The notes: generated from the sequence alone by a model not told the origin. Counted from the first letter of the stretch, positions 18,095 through 28,432 are shown. The stretch: 35,873 bases of DNA from JBKPCD01 sp046727175 (GCA_046727175.1 JBKPCD010000235.1:1-35873), one strand, 5' to 3'. Made by a program: numbers and translations.

Positions 18095-19126
18095 ATGACT
18101 GCGCTGTTCATCGCCTTGCTGGCCTCGCTTCGGGCCACGATCCGCTCTCGGCTCGAGCTCGCTGCGGAGATTCTCGCGCTCCGGCATCAACTCGCTGTCC
18201 TGCAACGCACCGCCCCGAAGCGACCGCGCCTTCGTCCGATCGATCGGCTGCTCTGGATGTGGCTGTCGAGCGTCTGGCCGAACTGGCGGCAGGCGGTGCA
18301 GATCGTGACGCCCGCCACCGTGGTGCGTTGGCATCGGCGTGCGTTCGCTGTCTATTGGCGCTGGAACTCGCGACCGCGACGCGTCGGTCGGCCGGCGCTG
18401 GCCTCTGACCTCCGTGTCTTGATTCGCCAGATGCGCGACGCGAACCCACTCTGGGGCGCGCCTCGCATCCACGGCGAGTTGCAGAAGCTGGGAATCGAGA
18501 TAGCGCAGGCCACCGTGGCGAAGTACCTTGGCCGTCGCGGTGGCCCTCCGTCTCAGTCGTGGCGCACCTTCCTCACCAATCACGTCTCCCAGCTAGCCTC
18601 GATTGACTTCTTCACCGTTCCCACCGCCACCTTCCGCGTGTTGTTTGTGTTCGTGGTGCTGTCTCACGACCGACGCCGCATTGTCCACGTGAACGTCACG
18701 GCCCATCCGACTGGGGCCTGGGCTGCGCAGCAGCTCCGCGAGGCATGGCCGTGGGACACGGCGCCGCGCTTCCCCATCCGGGATCGGGATGGGGTTTACC
18801 GATCGGATCATCAGCGTACTCTGAAGCAAATGGGCATCGAAGAGGTGCTCACGGCGCCTCGTTGTCCCTGGCAGAATCCGTTCATTGAACGCGTGATTGG
18901 CTCCCTCCGGCGCGAGTGCCTCGATCACGTCATCGTATGGAACGAGCGCTCGTTGCACCACCACCTGCAGCGCTATCTCGCCTACTATCACGAGTGGCGC
19001 ACGCACCTCTCGCTGGACAAGGATGCTCCCGTCCCGCGGATTGCTCAATCGCCAGCCTGCGGCACGATCGTCCCAGTCCCACACGTCGGCGGTTTGCATC
19101 ACCACTACGAACGACGCGCCGCCTGA
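18095..19126 (+). CDS. Integrase-core transposase, type C, intact frame
   Basis: The protein has 343 residues. The N-terminal helical part is LELAAEILALRHQLAVLQR, then come TPATVVRWHRRAFAVYWRW and LWGAPRIHGELQKLGIEIA (helix-turn-helix), and then the rve catalytic core. Catalytic acidic residues are in LASIDFFTVPT, PIRDRDGVYR and FIERVIGSLRRECLDHV, and it ends in GGLHHHYERRAA. The frame is complete, unlike the related minus-strand copy at 22812-23837. I could not define terminal inverted repeats, so the element boundaries are unknown. The start is ATG 18095, preceded by CGGGCAGG. Confidence 0.85.
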   Translation: MTALFIALLASLRATIRSRLELAAEILALRHQLAVLQRTAPKRPRLRPIDRLLWMWLSSVWPNWRQAVQIVTPATVVRWHRRAFAVYWRWNSRPRRVGRPALASDLRVLIRQMRDANPLWGAPRIHGELQKLGIEIAQATVAKYLGRRGGPPSQSWRTFLTNHVSQLASIDFFTVPTATFRVLFVFVVLSHDRRRIVHVNVTAHPTGAWAAQQLREAWPWDTAPRFPIRDRDGVYRSDHQRTLKQMGIEEVLTAPRCPWQNPFIERVIGSLRRECLDHVIVWNERSLHHHLQRYLAYYHEWRTHLSLDKDAPVPRIAQSPACGTIVPVPHVGGLHHHYERRAA

Positions 19127-19309
19127 CCGTCGCTCCCGACGCCGCGTCACCTGGCCGACTCGCCAGTAGTCCGGCCGTCGCGCACCCACCTCGCGCCTCG
19201 GTCCTCCACCGTAATGGCGCACCTCGCGTTCGGGGTTCTCGAGTCAGCGTGTCGGCGGCCCTGATGACACACCATCGAACGCCTCATGGTTCCGATCGAG
19301 TTTCTGGTA

Positions 19310-19605
19310 GGGACAAGTACCTGCGCGAAGAGAACCGCGTCCTGAAGGCGCAACTGCGCAACACGCGCATGCGGTTCACCGACGAGCAACGACGGCGCTT
19401 GGCGCGCTCGGCGCCCCTCTCGGGCGTCGACGCCTGACGCAGGTGGCGACGATCGTCACGCCCGACACGATTCTCCGTTGGCATCGGCAGCTCATCGCCA
19501 GGAAGTGGACGTATCGAAGGCGCCGGCCTGGGCGGCCGAGCGTGCTGTCAGAGATTCGGCGGCTGGTCGAACGGCCCGACGATGAGATCGTGGACGCGCC
19601 CGATT
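19310..19605 (+). mobile_element. Type A IS fragment (N-terminal part)
   Basis: Two frames encode the N-terminal part of the type A transposase: YLREENRVLKAQLRNTRMRF to about 19420, then after a frame break ATIVTPDTILRWHRQLIARK and GRPSVLSEIRRLVERPDDE to about 19590. The catalytic domain is absent. The fragment abuts the 3' end of the ADOP permease gene on the other strand (stop at 19607). Confidence 0.78.
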
Positions 19606-19606
19606 C

Positions 19607-22252
19607 TTATTCATGCCTGAGCGCAATCATCGGTTCGACGTGAACGGCGCGCCGCGCGGGTACCCAGCAGGCGAGGACGCCGATAGCAACGATCACCGCG
19701 ATCGCGATACCGAACGTCATCGGATCGTTCGGTGACGTCTGCCACAATTGGCTCACGAGCAGCCGATTTGTCGCGAGGCCTGCGCCGACGCCGATGATCA
19801 ACCCTGCGCCCACGAGTTGCAGCCCCAATCGCAACACCAGCTGAATGACATGTCCCCGCTCGCCGCCGAGCGCCAGGCGAATCGCAATTTCGCGCGTTTG
19901 TTGAGAGACCGTGTACGCGAGTACGCCATACACGCCAAGTGCGACGAGGACAATCCCCGTGCACGCAAATATGCCAAGCACGAGCAGGCTGAAACGCGGA
20001 CGCGCGTACAAGAAACGCTGGAGAAAGCTTTCCAGTGTCGTGGGTTCGACCAGCGCAACCTGTCGGTCGACCGCTTGAATCTCGCGACGGACGGCATCGA
20101 GGACACGCATCGGCTCGGCCGATGTGCGCGCGACGAATGCCAGCCCCGCAGGCCGCAACGTGTAGGAAACGAATACTTGCGGTTGGGGAAGGTCGCGAGG
20201 TCCCTGATTGGCGACGTCTGTCACGACACCAATGATCTCGAATGTCGGATCCGCGACAGGTACCGGCAACGTCGAGAATTGCAGCAACCGAATCGTTCGC
20301 CCCAGTGGTTCCTCCGCACCAAAGTATTTTCGTACGAGCGTCTCATTGACGAGCGCCAGGTGATGCGTTCGCTCGATCTCGAGTGCTGAAAAGTTACGCC
20401 CTTTCGTAAGAGGAAGGCCGAGTGTGTCGATCAGGCCTTCGCTGCCGAAAGCCACGATTGCGGACGACTGCGGCGAAAGCGCCATCCCGGGAATTTCCAA
20501 TCCGCTCGGCATCCCTCCGAATGGCGCCGGAAAATGCGAGATGGCCGCCGACCGAACGTCTGGCTGGGATGCGATCCTATCGAGCGCCTGGCGATAGAAC
20601 CGCTTCAGGTCGTCTGCCGATGCGTTCTGGCGCGGAGGAAATCCGAGGTTCACGAACAGCAGATTCCTCGGATCGAATCCGAGATCGACGCCCACCAGCT
20701 TGATGAACGTTCGCATCAGCAGGCCGGCGCCGAGCAGGAGCACCATCGACAGCGCGACTTGAGCAATGACGAGGCCGCTGCGCATTCGTGTCTGTCGGCG
20801 GCCGGCTGTTGATTTTGCGGCAACGTTGGTCGCCAAAACGAGATCGCGCCGTGCGCTTTGTATCGCGGGGAACAACCCAAAACTCAAGGTTGCCAGCGCT
20901 GAAGCGCAGACGGCGAAGATCAAGACCGGCTGATCCAATCTGATTTCGGTTTCCCAAGGCACACCTTGTCGTGGCATGTATCCGGCGAGCGCCTCGATGC
21001 CTGCATAGGCCATCAGACACCCGGCAACGAGCCCGCCGAGAGCCAACAGCGCGCTCTCGACGAGCAGTTGCCGGACGATTCGGTTTCGACTCGCACCGAT
21101 CGCTGCGCGAATACCAATCTCTCGTTCGCGCATCGTCCCGCGCGCCAGCAGCATGTTGGCGACGGCGCAGCACGCGATCACGAGCAGCAGGCTGACCGCA
21201 CCGAACAGCGTGTACAACACACCGCGGAAATCGCGAACGACCCAATCGACGACGCGGATGACCTGGAAATGGAAACGCGGCGGATATTCTCGCGGGTGTT
21301 CTGCGGCTCGGCGCGTGCCAACGACGTTGAGCTGGGCTTCCGCCTCCTTGATCGTGACACCAGGGCGCAGGTGTGCTTGAAAGGCACGGACGCCTCGCGC
21401 GGATTGTGGATCGTCGCTACGTTCCAGCGCATCGGGAAGCCAGAGATCCGCGATGTTCCACTCGAATCTCGGAGGCATCACGCCGATGACCGTCCACCCT
21501 GTACCGTCGAGCATCAGCGTGCGCCCGACAACACCGGGGTCGGCGCCAAAGACCGTCACCCACGCTCGATGATTCATGACCGCGACAGCCGCGGCATCCG
21601 GCGCTGCATCCGCCGCACCGAACGTTCGGCCCAGGAGCGGCTTCACGCCGAGAAAGTCAAAGCCGTTGGGTGTCATCCACGCGATCCGCAGACGGTCGGC
21701 GCCGCTCTCCCGCTGCCAGTGCATGGTGTCGACGCTGGTGCCGACAACATCTTCGAAGGCCTGCGTCTGCTCTTGATAATCGAGGAACTCCGAGGCTGGA
21801 AAATACGGCCCGCGGACTTGCCGATCGGACGCATCCCTCAATACCACGTTGACGAGACGATCCGAGCGCGAGTAGGGAAACGGCTCGAGCACGACATTGC
21901 GCAGCACGCTGTAGATGACGGTCACCGCACTGATGCCGAGCGCGAGCGTAGTCATCGCGACGACGGTGAAGCCCGGCGTCCTCGCAAGCGTGCGACCGCC
22001 GTAGGCGACGTCTCGACGAAGATCGTCCAGCCACATGAACGATCGCGAGTCGCGCTGAAGCTCCCTGGATTGTTCGATTCCACCGAACGCGCGCCGCGCG
22101 GCGGTGCGGGCATCCTCGGGCGACAAGCCACGGCGCTGGACCTGCTGAAGCTGACTCACGTGCGAGTCGATTTCGCGAGTCGGTTCCATCTCCGGGCGCC
22201 GAAACCGCAGGACCCTCCACAGCTGTAAGAGAATTCGGCGAAGTTTGCCCAT
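19607..22252 (-). CDS. ADOP-type ABC transporter permease
   Basis: The protein has 881 residues from ATG 22252, which has AGGTGA six bases upstream; a TTG at 22291 is a weaker alternative. An N-terminal cytoplasmic helix region (about 1-70, EMEPTREIDSHVSQLQQ) typical of acidobacterial duplicated permeases precedes two MacB-like halves. Each half has a periplasmic domain and FtsX-type membrane helices. Visible segments include TPGFTVVAMTTLALGISAVT (first helix), MREREIGIRAAIGASRNRIV (first FtsX) and QQTREIAIRLALGGERGHV (second FtsX). It probably works with a separate MacB-like ATPase in export or envelope stress, but no ATPase gene is present here. A truncated PadR gene lies divergently upstream. 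Confidence 0.88.
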   Translation of the reverse strand: MGKLRRILLQLWRVLRFRRPEMEPTREIDSHVSQLQQVQRRGLSPEDARTAARRAFGGIEQSRELQRDSRSFMWLDDLRRDVAYGGRTLARTPGFTVVAMTTLALGISAVTVIYSVLRNVVLEPFPYSRSDRLVNVVLRDASDRQVRGPYFPASEFLDYQEQTQAFEDVVGTSVDTMHWQRESGADRLRIAWMTPNGFDFLGVKPLLGRTFGAADAAPDAAAVAVMNHRAWVTVFGADPGVVGRTLMLDGTGWTVIGVMPPRFEWNIADLWLPDALERSDDPQSARGVRAFQAHLRPGVTIKEAEAQLNVVGTRRAAEHPREYPPRFHFQVIRVVDWVVRDFRGVLYTLFGAVSLLLVIACCAVANMLLARGTMREREIGIRAAIGASRNRIVRQLLVESALLALGGLVAGCLMAYAGIEALAGYMPRQGVPWETEIRLDQPVLIFAVCASALATLSFGLFPAIQSARRDLVLATNVAAKSTAGRRQTRMRSGLVIAQVALSMVLLLGAGLLMRTFIKLVGVDLGFDPRNLLFVNLGFPPRQNASADDLKRFYRQALDRIASQPDVRSAAISHFPAPFGGMPSGLEIPGMALSPQSSAIVAFGSEGLIDTLGLPLTKGRNFSALEIERTHHLALVNETLVRKYFGAEEPLGRTIRLLQFSTLPVPVADPTFEIIGVVTDVANQGPRDLPQPQVFVSYTLRPAGLAFVARTSAEPMRVLDAVRREIQAVDRQVALVEPTTLESFLQRFLYARPRFSLLVLGIFACTGIVLVALGVYGVLAYTVSQQTREIAIRLALGGERGHVIQLVLRLGLQLVGAGLIIGVGAGLATNRLLVSQLWQTSPNDPMTFGIAIAVIVAIGVLACWVPARRAVHVEPMIALRHE

Positions 22253-22490
22253 CCCTTCACCTACGGGGGCGATCGCGCGCTTCACTGGCAATCGCGGTGG
22301 AGTGGAGTAAAACGCTTCTGGCCGGACATGTCAACAACTCGGGTTTGGCGGTAGGCACCTGGAATACCGACATGATCAGCTCGACCCAGCAACGTTGAGA
22401 GTCCGAGGCACTATCAGTGAGCGAAGACGACGAGCGGGCATCGACGCGATGCCCGCAACTTGACGGCCGAAGGCTCTGGCATTAACATCA

Positions 22491-22512
22491 CCTAGCTACT
22501 TATGCCTAGCTA
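22491..22512. promoter_or_regulatory. Paired CCTAGCTA motif, possible PadR operator
   Basis: CCTAGCTA occurs at 22491-22498 and again at 22505-22512, fourteen bases apart and about 40 bp ahead of the truncated PadR start. A similar pair (CCTAGCTG, CCTAGCGA, thirteen bases apart) lies upstream of the intact PadR gene at 28799-28819. The match suggests an autoregulatory operator. This is inference from two sites only. Confidence 0.4.
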
Positions 22513-22548
22513 CATGTGCATAGCCGTCCCCGGGTGAAGACCGCCGTC

Positions 22549-22623
22549 ATGGGTTTGCAAAAGAACGACATCCTTCAGGGCACGCTCGCGCTCCTCATCC
22601 TGCGCACGCTCTCGTCGAACTGA
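22549..22623 (+). pseudogene. PadR regulator, N-terminal stub
   Basis: ATG 22549 begins MGLQKNDILQGTLALLILRT followed by LSSN and a stop at 22621-22623. This matches the first 24 residues of the intact PadR at 28771 (QKNDILQGTLVLLVLKTLSS). The winged helix is lost. The stub and the ADOP permease gene at 19607-22252 face away from each other, and IS debris follows the stub. Confidence 0.75.
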
Positions 22624-22811
22624 AAACCAAAATGGAAAAGGTTCAGCCGGTACGGTTTTCAAAGCGACGCGCCACGAGCGCCAAATTCACAGGTGGAGCG
22701 CCGTGCGCGACCGATGTACAAGACAGCGGAGGAAGCGACGAGACCGAGATGGACACGCAGTTGCCGTTCGCGATGGCACTGAGCGGGTGCACGGTCGATC
22801 GGTATCGCGGG

Positions 22812-23837
22812 TTATGCGGCGCGGCGTTCGTACCGGTGGTGCAGACCACCGACGTGAGGAATCGCGACGATCGCGCCGTCGGTAGGTGTTGCGACGGGTC
22901 GAGACACCGGCGCATCCTTGTCAAGCGACACGTGGGTTCGAGATTTCAAGTAATACTCGATGTACGCATGCAAGGCGCGTCGCAATCCGCGCGCATTGGC
23001 GACGATGATGTGATCGAGACACTCGCGGCGAATGGACCCGATCACGCGCTCCGCGTAGGCGTTCTGCCACGGTGAGCCTGGAGCCGTGAGGATTTCCTCG
23101 ATGCTGATCGGCGACGCCGTCGTCGTCCACGCGTAGAACGCGGAATCACGATCGCGAAGCAGATATCGCGGGGCGTCGTTCCACGGAAACGCTTCGCGGA
23201 GTTGCTGCGCCGTCCACACGGCCGTGGGGTGGTCGGTGACCGCGACGTGCATGATACGGCGGCGCTCGTGCGAGAGGATCATGGCACGAAGAAGAGCCGG
23301 CACGTCGTGGTCGGTACGACGAAGAAGTCGGCGGCCGCGATTTGCTGGACGTGGTTCGCGAGAAATGTGCGGCAGGTCTGTGACGGTGGTTTGTCACGAC
23401 GCGGTATGTATTTCGCGACGGAAGCCTGGCAGACGTCAACACCGAGTTTCAGCAACTCTCCATGAATGCGCGGTGCACCCCACCAACGGATTGGCCTGCG
23501 ACATGGTCCAAATCAGTGCGCGGACGTCGGCGGGAACACTCGGTCGCCCGCTGCGTCGTCGACTCTTCCACGTCCACCACAGGCGGAGGCCCTGACGATG
23601 CCACGCGATGACGGTCTCCGGCTTACCGATAACGAGCGCTATTCGCCACGAGGGCCACGCCCGCGTCAGCCAGGCCCAGAGCCAACGGTCGGCTTTCATA
23701 AGGTGCAACCGTCGCGGGCGCGAGCGTTGGAGCACCTGCAGTTGATGGCGCAGAGCAAGTACCTCGAGGTGAAGCGCGGCTCGCGACATCGTCAAGCCTC
23801 GGAGCGTCAGCAGCATCGAAATCAACACGGACATCAT
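22812..23837 (-). pseudogene. Type C transposase, frameshifted
   Basis: The N-terminal part from ATG 23837 includes LEVLALRHQLQVLQRSRPRR and PETVIAWHRQGLRLWWTWK. The middle, in another frame, contains QTCRTFLANHVQQIAAADFF with the first catalytic Asp. The C-terminal part from about 23300 to 22812 holds LLRDRDSAFY, YAERVIGSIRRECLDHI and VGGLHHRYERRAA. Two or more frame breaks (near 23440 and 23300) split it. It is closely related to the intact transposase at 18095-19126 but on the other strand. Element ends were not found. Confidence 0.8.
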
Positions 23838-24188
23838 CGTGAAGAAAGCCTATCGACCGCTGCTGAGAAGTTCAACGGCGTCAATGCGTACGGAGTTTTC
23901 AGTAGCCAAGACGTGCCGGTGCGACGCGCCACTCGACCCGATGTGATCGCGCTGTTGCGGGATGCGTAACGGGGTCCGAAGCAGCGTAGAACTGGGCGCG
24001 CCGCTTACCAGCGGTAGGGGGCGGACGAGCAGGGGAACCCCCTGACTTCGTTCGAGCTGACGGAGCGTTAGGCTCAGCCTGAATAGGTCTTCCCTAGCGC
24101 CGCAATGGCGAGTTGAGAACCAGCCGAACGTGTGAGCACCAATGCCGCCGCAACAATTCGCTTCACAGTCGGTTCTGGACGTGCTGGT
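23838..24188. other. Gene-free stretch
   Basis: No convincing gene is seen on either strand. A small stem (CCGCT TACC AGCGG) lies near 24002-24016, too short to call a terminator. Confidence 0.4.
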
Positions 24189-24446
24189 TCAGTGGTGGCG
24201 TCGTCTCCGGCTGACGACCAACGCGTCCTTCTGCGCCCGAGTAGGTTGTTTCACCACGTACTCGCGTGCCAGCGCCTTCCCTACAGACCGGAACGCTTCC
24301 TGGTACACGAGCCGCATCGGACGCCGGCCCGCGGTGTACTTCGCGCCACGGCCGCTGTTGTGCGCCCGTTCGCGCGCACGCGTGTTTCGCGTATAGCCGG
24401 TGTACAGCGTGCCGTCCGCGCAACGGACGATGTAGACGAAGTGCAC
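24189..24446 (-). CDS. GIY-YIG nuclease-domain protein
   Basis: The 85-residue protein of the UPF0213/YhbQ-like group starts at GTG 24446. The domain begins HFVYIVRCADGTLYTGYTRN, where the YIV and YTG elements correspond to GIY and YIG. It continues RARERAHNSGRGAKYTAGRR with the conserved Arg/His region, and YQEAFRSVGKALAREY. The final residues are basic. Such single-domain proteins are putative endonucleases of unknown cellular role. It stands alone, and no ribosome site is obvious. Confidence 0.8.
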   Translation of the reverse strand: MHFVYIVRCADGTLYTGYTRNTRARERAHNSGRGAKYTAGRRPMRLVYQEAFRSVGKALAREYVVKQPTRAQKDALVVSRRRRHH

Positions 24447-24703
24447 GCGTCGATTGTAGCGGGCTCAGCTCTACTCTGAAATCCCCGGCTAGAACAGAAC
24501 GTCTCCGGTCGGATAGGTCCTGACGGCGATCTGGCGACGGACGCCGGCCCGACGCAGAAATTGATCGACGATCTGCCGCAATAATGATTCGGCGTGTGCA
24601 GCGCCACCGGGAAATTTCCCCGCAAGGGCGCGGTTCGCGTTCCTGTTGTCCGTTCGGGACGGCGAGCGCGAGAAGGAACAGTGAAGCGGCAATCCGAAGT
24701 GTT

Positions 24704-24853
24704 TCAGTCGAGCGGGTCGATCCGCGAGGCCAGCGGCAACGGCGTCGGCGTCGCGGGAGGCGGCTGTGCCGCCGCATGACGCGCGATCGGAAGTGGAAGT
24801 GTCAGCGCGGCGCACGCAAGCGCCGCGGCCATCGGGCGCCGGAATGAGGTCAT
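24704..24853 (-). CDS. Possible short exported peptide
   Basis: The 49-codon frame from ATG 24853 has a signal-peptide-like segment (RRPMAAALACAALTLPLPIA) followed by RHAAAQPPPATPTPLPLAS and a stop at 24704. It lies 100 bp downstream of the ADOP permease stop on the same strand. The following stretch to 24489 has a protein-like tail in a shifted frame (SLLRQIVDQFLRRAG), so this may be the front of a longer frameshifted gene. Weakly supported. Confidence 0.3.
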   Translation of the reverse strand: MTSFRRPMAAALACAALTLPLPIARHAAAQPPPATPTPLPLASRIDPLD

Positions 24854-24952
24854 GCGGTGGCTCCCCGAGCGTCCCGCGTTCGCGCCGCCATCCGCCGCCC
24901 GCAATTCTCGCACCGCCGCGCCTGCCGGACGCGCGCGCCGGACGCGCACCGC

Positions 24953-27667
24953 CTACTCGGTGCGCATGGCTTGCATCGGATCGACCGACGCCGCGCGCTG
25001 GGCCGGCGTGAAGCTGGCCACGATCACGACGAGCGCCAGCAGCCCGCAGGCGATGGCAATCGTCGTGGGATCGCACGCCGAGACGCCGTAGAGCATATGC
25101 TCGATTGCGTCCGTCGTGAAGAACAGGCCGATGGAGCCCAGCGCGGCGCCGATCGCCACCAGCCGGAACGCGTCCGAGAACACCATCTTCAGGATCGTGC
25201 CGCGCGACGCCCCGAGCGCCATACGGATGCCGATCTCTCCGGTCCGCTGCGACACGTTCGCCGACAGCATCCCGTACAACCCGATCGCGCTGAGCAGCAG
25301 CGCCACGACGCCGAAGAACGTGCTCAGCATCGTGATCGCGCGCTGGCTCCCCAGCATCGCGTTCAACTGCTCCCGCAGCGTCGCGAACAGCACCAGCGGC
25401 GTCGTCGGCAGAATCTCGCGCAGCGCTTCGCGATAGCCCTGCACCGCCACCGCTTTCGTCGGCGCGTTCAGCAGAAAGACGAGATTGGCGTCGGCGATGT
25501 CGGCGGTGATGGGGAAGTAGATCGTGCGCGGCGGCGCCTCGCGCGCGCTCGCGAACTTCGCGTCGGCGGCGACGCCGACGATCCGGCAGGTGGTGGGGGA
25601 AGAGGCCTGCGGCCGGATGCCGCCGCGGACGGCCGCGCCGAGCTCCTCGCGGCTCTGCACGTAGCGGCCGATCGCCGGCTGATTCGGGAACAGCAGCGCG
25701 GCCGCCGACTCGTTCACGACGCACACGTCGCGCGCGCGCTCGCGCGGCTCGAATTCGCGCCCCGACAGAATCGCCGTCTGCATCGTCCGGAAGTAACCCG
25801 CGCCGACGCTGTTGAACGCGAGCGTCACGTCCTCGGGCGCGGACGCGCCATCGGCAAGGGCCTGGAACCTGGCGGTGGCCTGGTCGCCGGTCATCGGCGT
25901 GTACCACGTCACGGCCGCGGACGTCATGCCCGGCGCCCGGTTGATGCGTTCCACCATGCGCTGATACAGATCGATCTTCGCGTCACGTCTTTCCTTGCGC
26001 AGATGCAGCGGCGGCGTCTGGATCGTGACGCGATCGAGTGAAAAGCCGGTCGGCTCGTCCGTCAGCCGTAGCAGGCTCGTCGAGAGCAGCGTCGCGAGCA
26101 CGACGAGCACGAGCGAGAGCGCCACCTGCAGCGCAACGAGTCCGCGTCCGGCAATCTGGCGCTGCGCGGCGGTGCGCGACTTGAGCAGCGTGCCGGGATT
26201 GGTGCGGCCCGCCTTCCACGCGGGCAGGATGCCAAAGAACAGCGTCGTGAGCACGGCGAGTCCCGCGGTGACGAAGAACACGGTCCGGTCCGGGCGGACG
26301 TCGAGCGCGTCGAACATCATGGGATCGCGGAAGAACTGTCCGAGCGACGGGCTGCCGTACCACGCCCCCGCGGCGCCCAGGCCGGCGCCGACGAGCGCGA
26401 TGACGAAGCTCTCGGTCAGGTACTGGCGCATCAGGCGCATGCGGCCCGCGCCGATCGCGGTGCGCACGGCGAACTCGTGCTGGCGCTCGTGCAGCTTGGA
26501 GAGCATCAGCCCGCTCACGTTGACGCAGCAGAGCAGCAGCACGATGCCGACGAGTCCCTGCATCAGATAGAGCGGCGCCGAATACTGCCGGCCGAAAAAC
26601 GACGGCAGTCCTGTCCGCGCCGATTCGATCCGGAACATCGAGGCCTTGAAGACTTCCTGCCAACGCGGGTTGGGCACGCCATATTCACGCAGCAGCGGCT
26701 GGTGATAGACAGCCAGTTCCGCGTTCGCCTCCGCGGCGGACACGCCTCTCTTCAGTCGGCCGATCACACTGAACCCGAACGGGGCCCGCGGATCGTCGAA
26801 ATCCATGCGCGCGTTGCGCACCGCTTGATAGCGGAGCGGCACGTACAGCTTCGGTTCGAAGCCGGGCCACGCGCCGTGGAACGCCGCCGGCGCGATCCCG
26901 ACGACGACCAGCACGCCGTCCGCCACCTTCAAGATCGATCCGAGCGCACCCGGATCCGCGTTGTAGCGTTCACGCCAGAAGCTGTCGCTGATGACGACGG
27001 GCCAGCCTTCAGGCGGGCCGCCGCGCACATCGTCCGACGGCGTCAACAGGCGGCCGAGGCGCGGGCGGAGTCCGATCGTCTCGAACGCGTTGCCGCTGAC
27101 GACAGCGGCCTGCTGCAGCCGCAGCGTGCCATCCGGATCGGCGACGTTCAGGCTGCTGCCCTGCCAGGAGGAAAGGTCGACGAACGAGCGCTGCTGGCGG
27201 CGAAGCTGCTGCTGCATGCCGTAGGGCATGCCTTCGGACGCGCGTGGATCGGTGAGGCTGACGAGATCGATGCGCACCAGGTCCTGCGGCGCGCTGACCG
27301 GCAGGCTGCGCAGGAGCAGTCCGTGCAGCAGCGAGAATACGGCAGTGTTCGCGCCGATGCCGATCGCGAGGGTGAGGATCGCGGTCAAACAGAAGACCGG
27401 ATCGTGCCCGAGCGCGCGCAGGCCGTAGCGCAGATCGGAGAGGAACGTCTCCAGCCAGACGAACAGGTCCCGCTCGCGCGTGGTCTCGCTGGCGAGTGCG
27501 ACGCTGCCGAACCGCCGCTGCGCCTCCCGCCGCGCCGCGTCCTTCGGTACACCGTCGGCAATCAAGTCATCGGTGCGCTCGCCGAGGTGAAATTTCATCT
27601 CCCGATCGATCTCGTCGGAGACACGATCGGCGCGAAACACATTGCGAAGGCGTTTGAGGATTGACAC
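24953..27667 (-). CDS. ADOP-type ABC transporter permease
   Basis: The protein has 904 residues. GTG 27667 follows GGGAG with seven bases spacing. The N-terminal cytoplasmic segment is DRVSDEIDREMKFHLGERTD. The first membrane helix is FCLTAILTLAIGIGANTAVF, followed by a MacB-like periplasmic domain. The first FtsX block includes LHERQHEFAVRTAIGAGRMR. After a second periplasmic domain comes the second FtsX block, VSQRTGEIGIRMALGASRGT, and the end is AQRAASVDPMQAMRTE. The duplicated layout matches ADOP permeases abundant in Acidobacteriota. It lies directly downstream of a truncated ADOP copy and an intact PadR, so it may now be read from that promoter. The transport substrate is unknown. Confidence 0.9.
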   Translation of the reverse strand: MSILKRLRNVFRADRVSDEIDREMKFHLGERTDDLIADGVPKDAARREAQRRFGSVALASETTRERDLFVWLETFLSDLRYGLRALGHDPVFCLTAILTLAIGIGANTAVFSLLHGLLLRSLPVSAPQDLVRIDLVSLTDPRASEGMPYGMQQQLRRQQRSFVDLSSWQGSSLNVADPDGTLRLQQAAVVSGNAFETIGLRPRLGRLLTPSDDVRGGPPEGWPVVISDSFWRERYNADPGALGSILKVADGVLVVVGIAPAAFHGAWPGFEPKLYVPLRYQAVRNARMDFDDPRAPFGFSVIGRLKRGVSAAEANAELAVYHQPLLREYGVPNPRWQEVFKASMFRIESARTGLPSFFGRQYSAPLYLMQGLVGIVLLLCCVNVSGLMLSKLHERQHEFAVRTAIGAGRMRLMRQYLTESFVIALVGAGLGAAGAWYGSPSLGQFFRDPMMFDALDVRPDRTVFFVTAGLAVLTTLFFGILPAWKAGRTNPGTLLKSRTAAQRQIAGRGLVALQVALSLVLVVLATLLSTSLLRLTDEPTGFSLDRVTIQTPPLHLRKERRDAKIDLYQRMVERINRAPGMTSAAVTWYTPMTGDQATARFQALADGASAPEDVTLAFNSVGAGYFRTMQTAILSGREFEPRERARDVCVVNESAAALLFPNQPAIGRYVQSREELGAAVRGGIRPQASSPTTCRIVGVAADAKFASAREAPPRTIYFPITADIADANLVFLLNAPTKAVAVQGYREALREILPTTPLVLFATLREQLNAMLGSQRAITMLSTFFGVVALLLSAIGLYGMLSANVSQRTGEIGIRMALGASRGTILKMVFSDAFRLVAIGAALGSIGLFFTTDAIEHMLYGVSACDPTTIAIACGLLALVVIVASFTPAQRAASVDPMQAMRTE

Positions 27668-27721
27668 GGTCGTTCTCCCGCATCTGCGGCTGCGCGCGGA
27701 TGAATGCCACTGTAGTGATGT

Positions 27722-28417
27722 CTAGCTTAGCTGGCGCTGCCGCCAGTAACGGTAGCTGATGAGCACGGCCGCAGGTCCACCGACCCGGTGTTCGGCGGCG
27801 GTGAACCCGCGTCCGAGTGCGGGTGCCACGCCCCAGACCTCGAGAAAACGTGGCGCAACGGTCGCGCGCGACACCTTCTCGGCCACCTCGCCGGACGTAT
27901 CGGATACGTCCTCGACGAGGTAGCCGGTGATCGCCTCGAAGGTCGTGTTCAATCGGTTCCACTCTTCCAGGCGAACCGGCGCGATGTTGGTTTCGGCGCT
28001 CTTCTCCTGCTTCTGCGCCAGCCCCATGAGGCGATCGCCGTCAGGGAACGGCAGCGGCCGCAGCAGCACCGCGTTGATGGCCGAGAACACCGCTCCGTTG
28101 GCGCCGATGCCGAGTGCGAGCGTCAACACGACCGCGATGGTGAAACCGGGTGTACGCGCGAGCGTGCGGAGCGCATATCGCACGTTGCGCCGGCTGGCAT
28201 CCAGCCAGCCGGCGACATCCACGTCGCGGGTGCGTTCGGCGTGAACGCTCATATTGCCGAACTGCTGTCGAGTGCGGCGCATCGCCTCTTCGCCGCTGAG
28301 GCCCTCGGACCGCAGCTGGTCGCGCCGCTCCGCCATATGGAAGGCCAGTTCTCGCGCGATCTCGTCCTCGACGCGTCCCGGACGAAGAGCGCTCCACAGA
28401 CGTCGAAGCCATGACAT
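27722..28417 (-). pseudogene. Truncated ADOP permease (N-terminal 231 codons)
   Basis: From ATG 28417 the N-terminal part of an ADOP permease is intact: RVEDEIARELAFHMAERRDQ, then the first helix TPGFTIAVVLTLALGIGANG and the start of the periplasmic domain to AAVLISYRYWRQRQLS. A stop then follows at 27722, leaving out three quarters of the usual 850-900 residues. It lies 15 bp downstream of the PadR stop, the normal PadR-permease operon order. The cut lies 54 bp before the next full ADOP gene, suggesting a deletion between tandem copies or an insertion junction. Confidence 0.85.
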
Positions 28418-28432
28418 ATGGGCCTCACCCGT

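Noticed and set aside
20966..22228. Plus-strand frame of 420 codons opposite the first ADOP gene
   Set aside because: It is antisense shadow of a gene with clear FtsX/MacB signatures; its own composition is not protein-like.
24489..25907. Long minus-strand frame of 472 codons
   Set aside because: It overlaps the clear ADOP permease in another frame, is Arg/Ala-rich and has no recognisable motif; it is a high-GC shadow.
24857..27664. Two plus-strand frames of about 395 codons opposite the second ADOP gene
   Set aside because: They are rich in Arg, His and Gln with no family motif; shadows of the permease gene.
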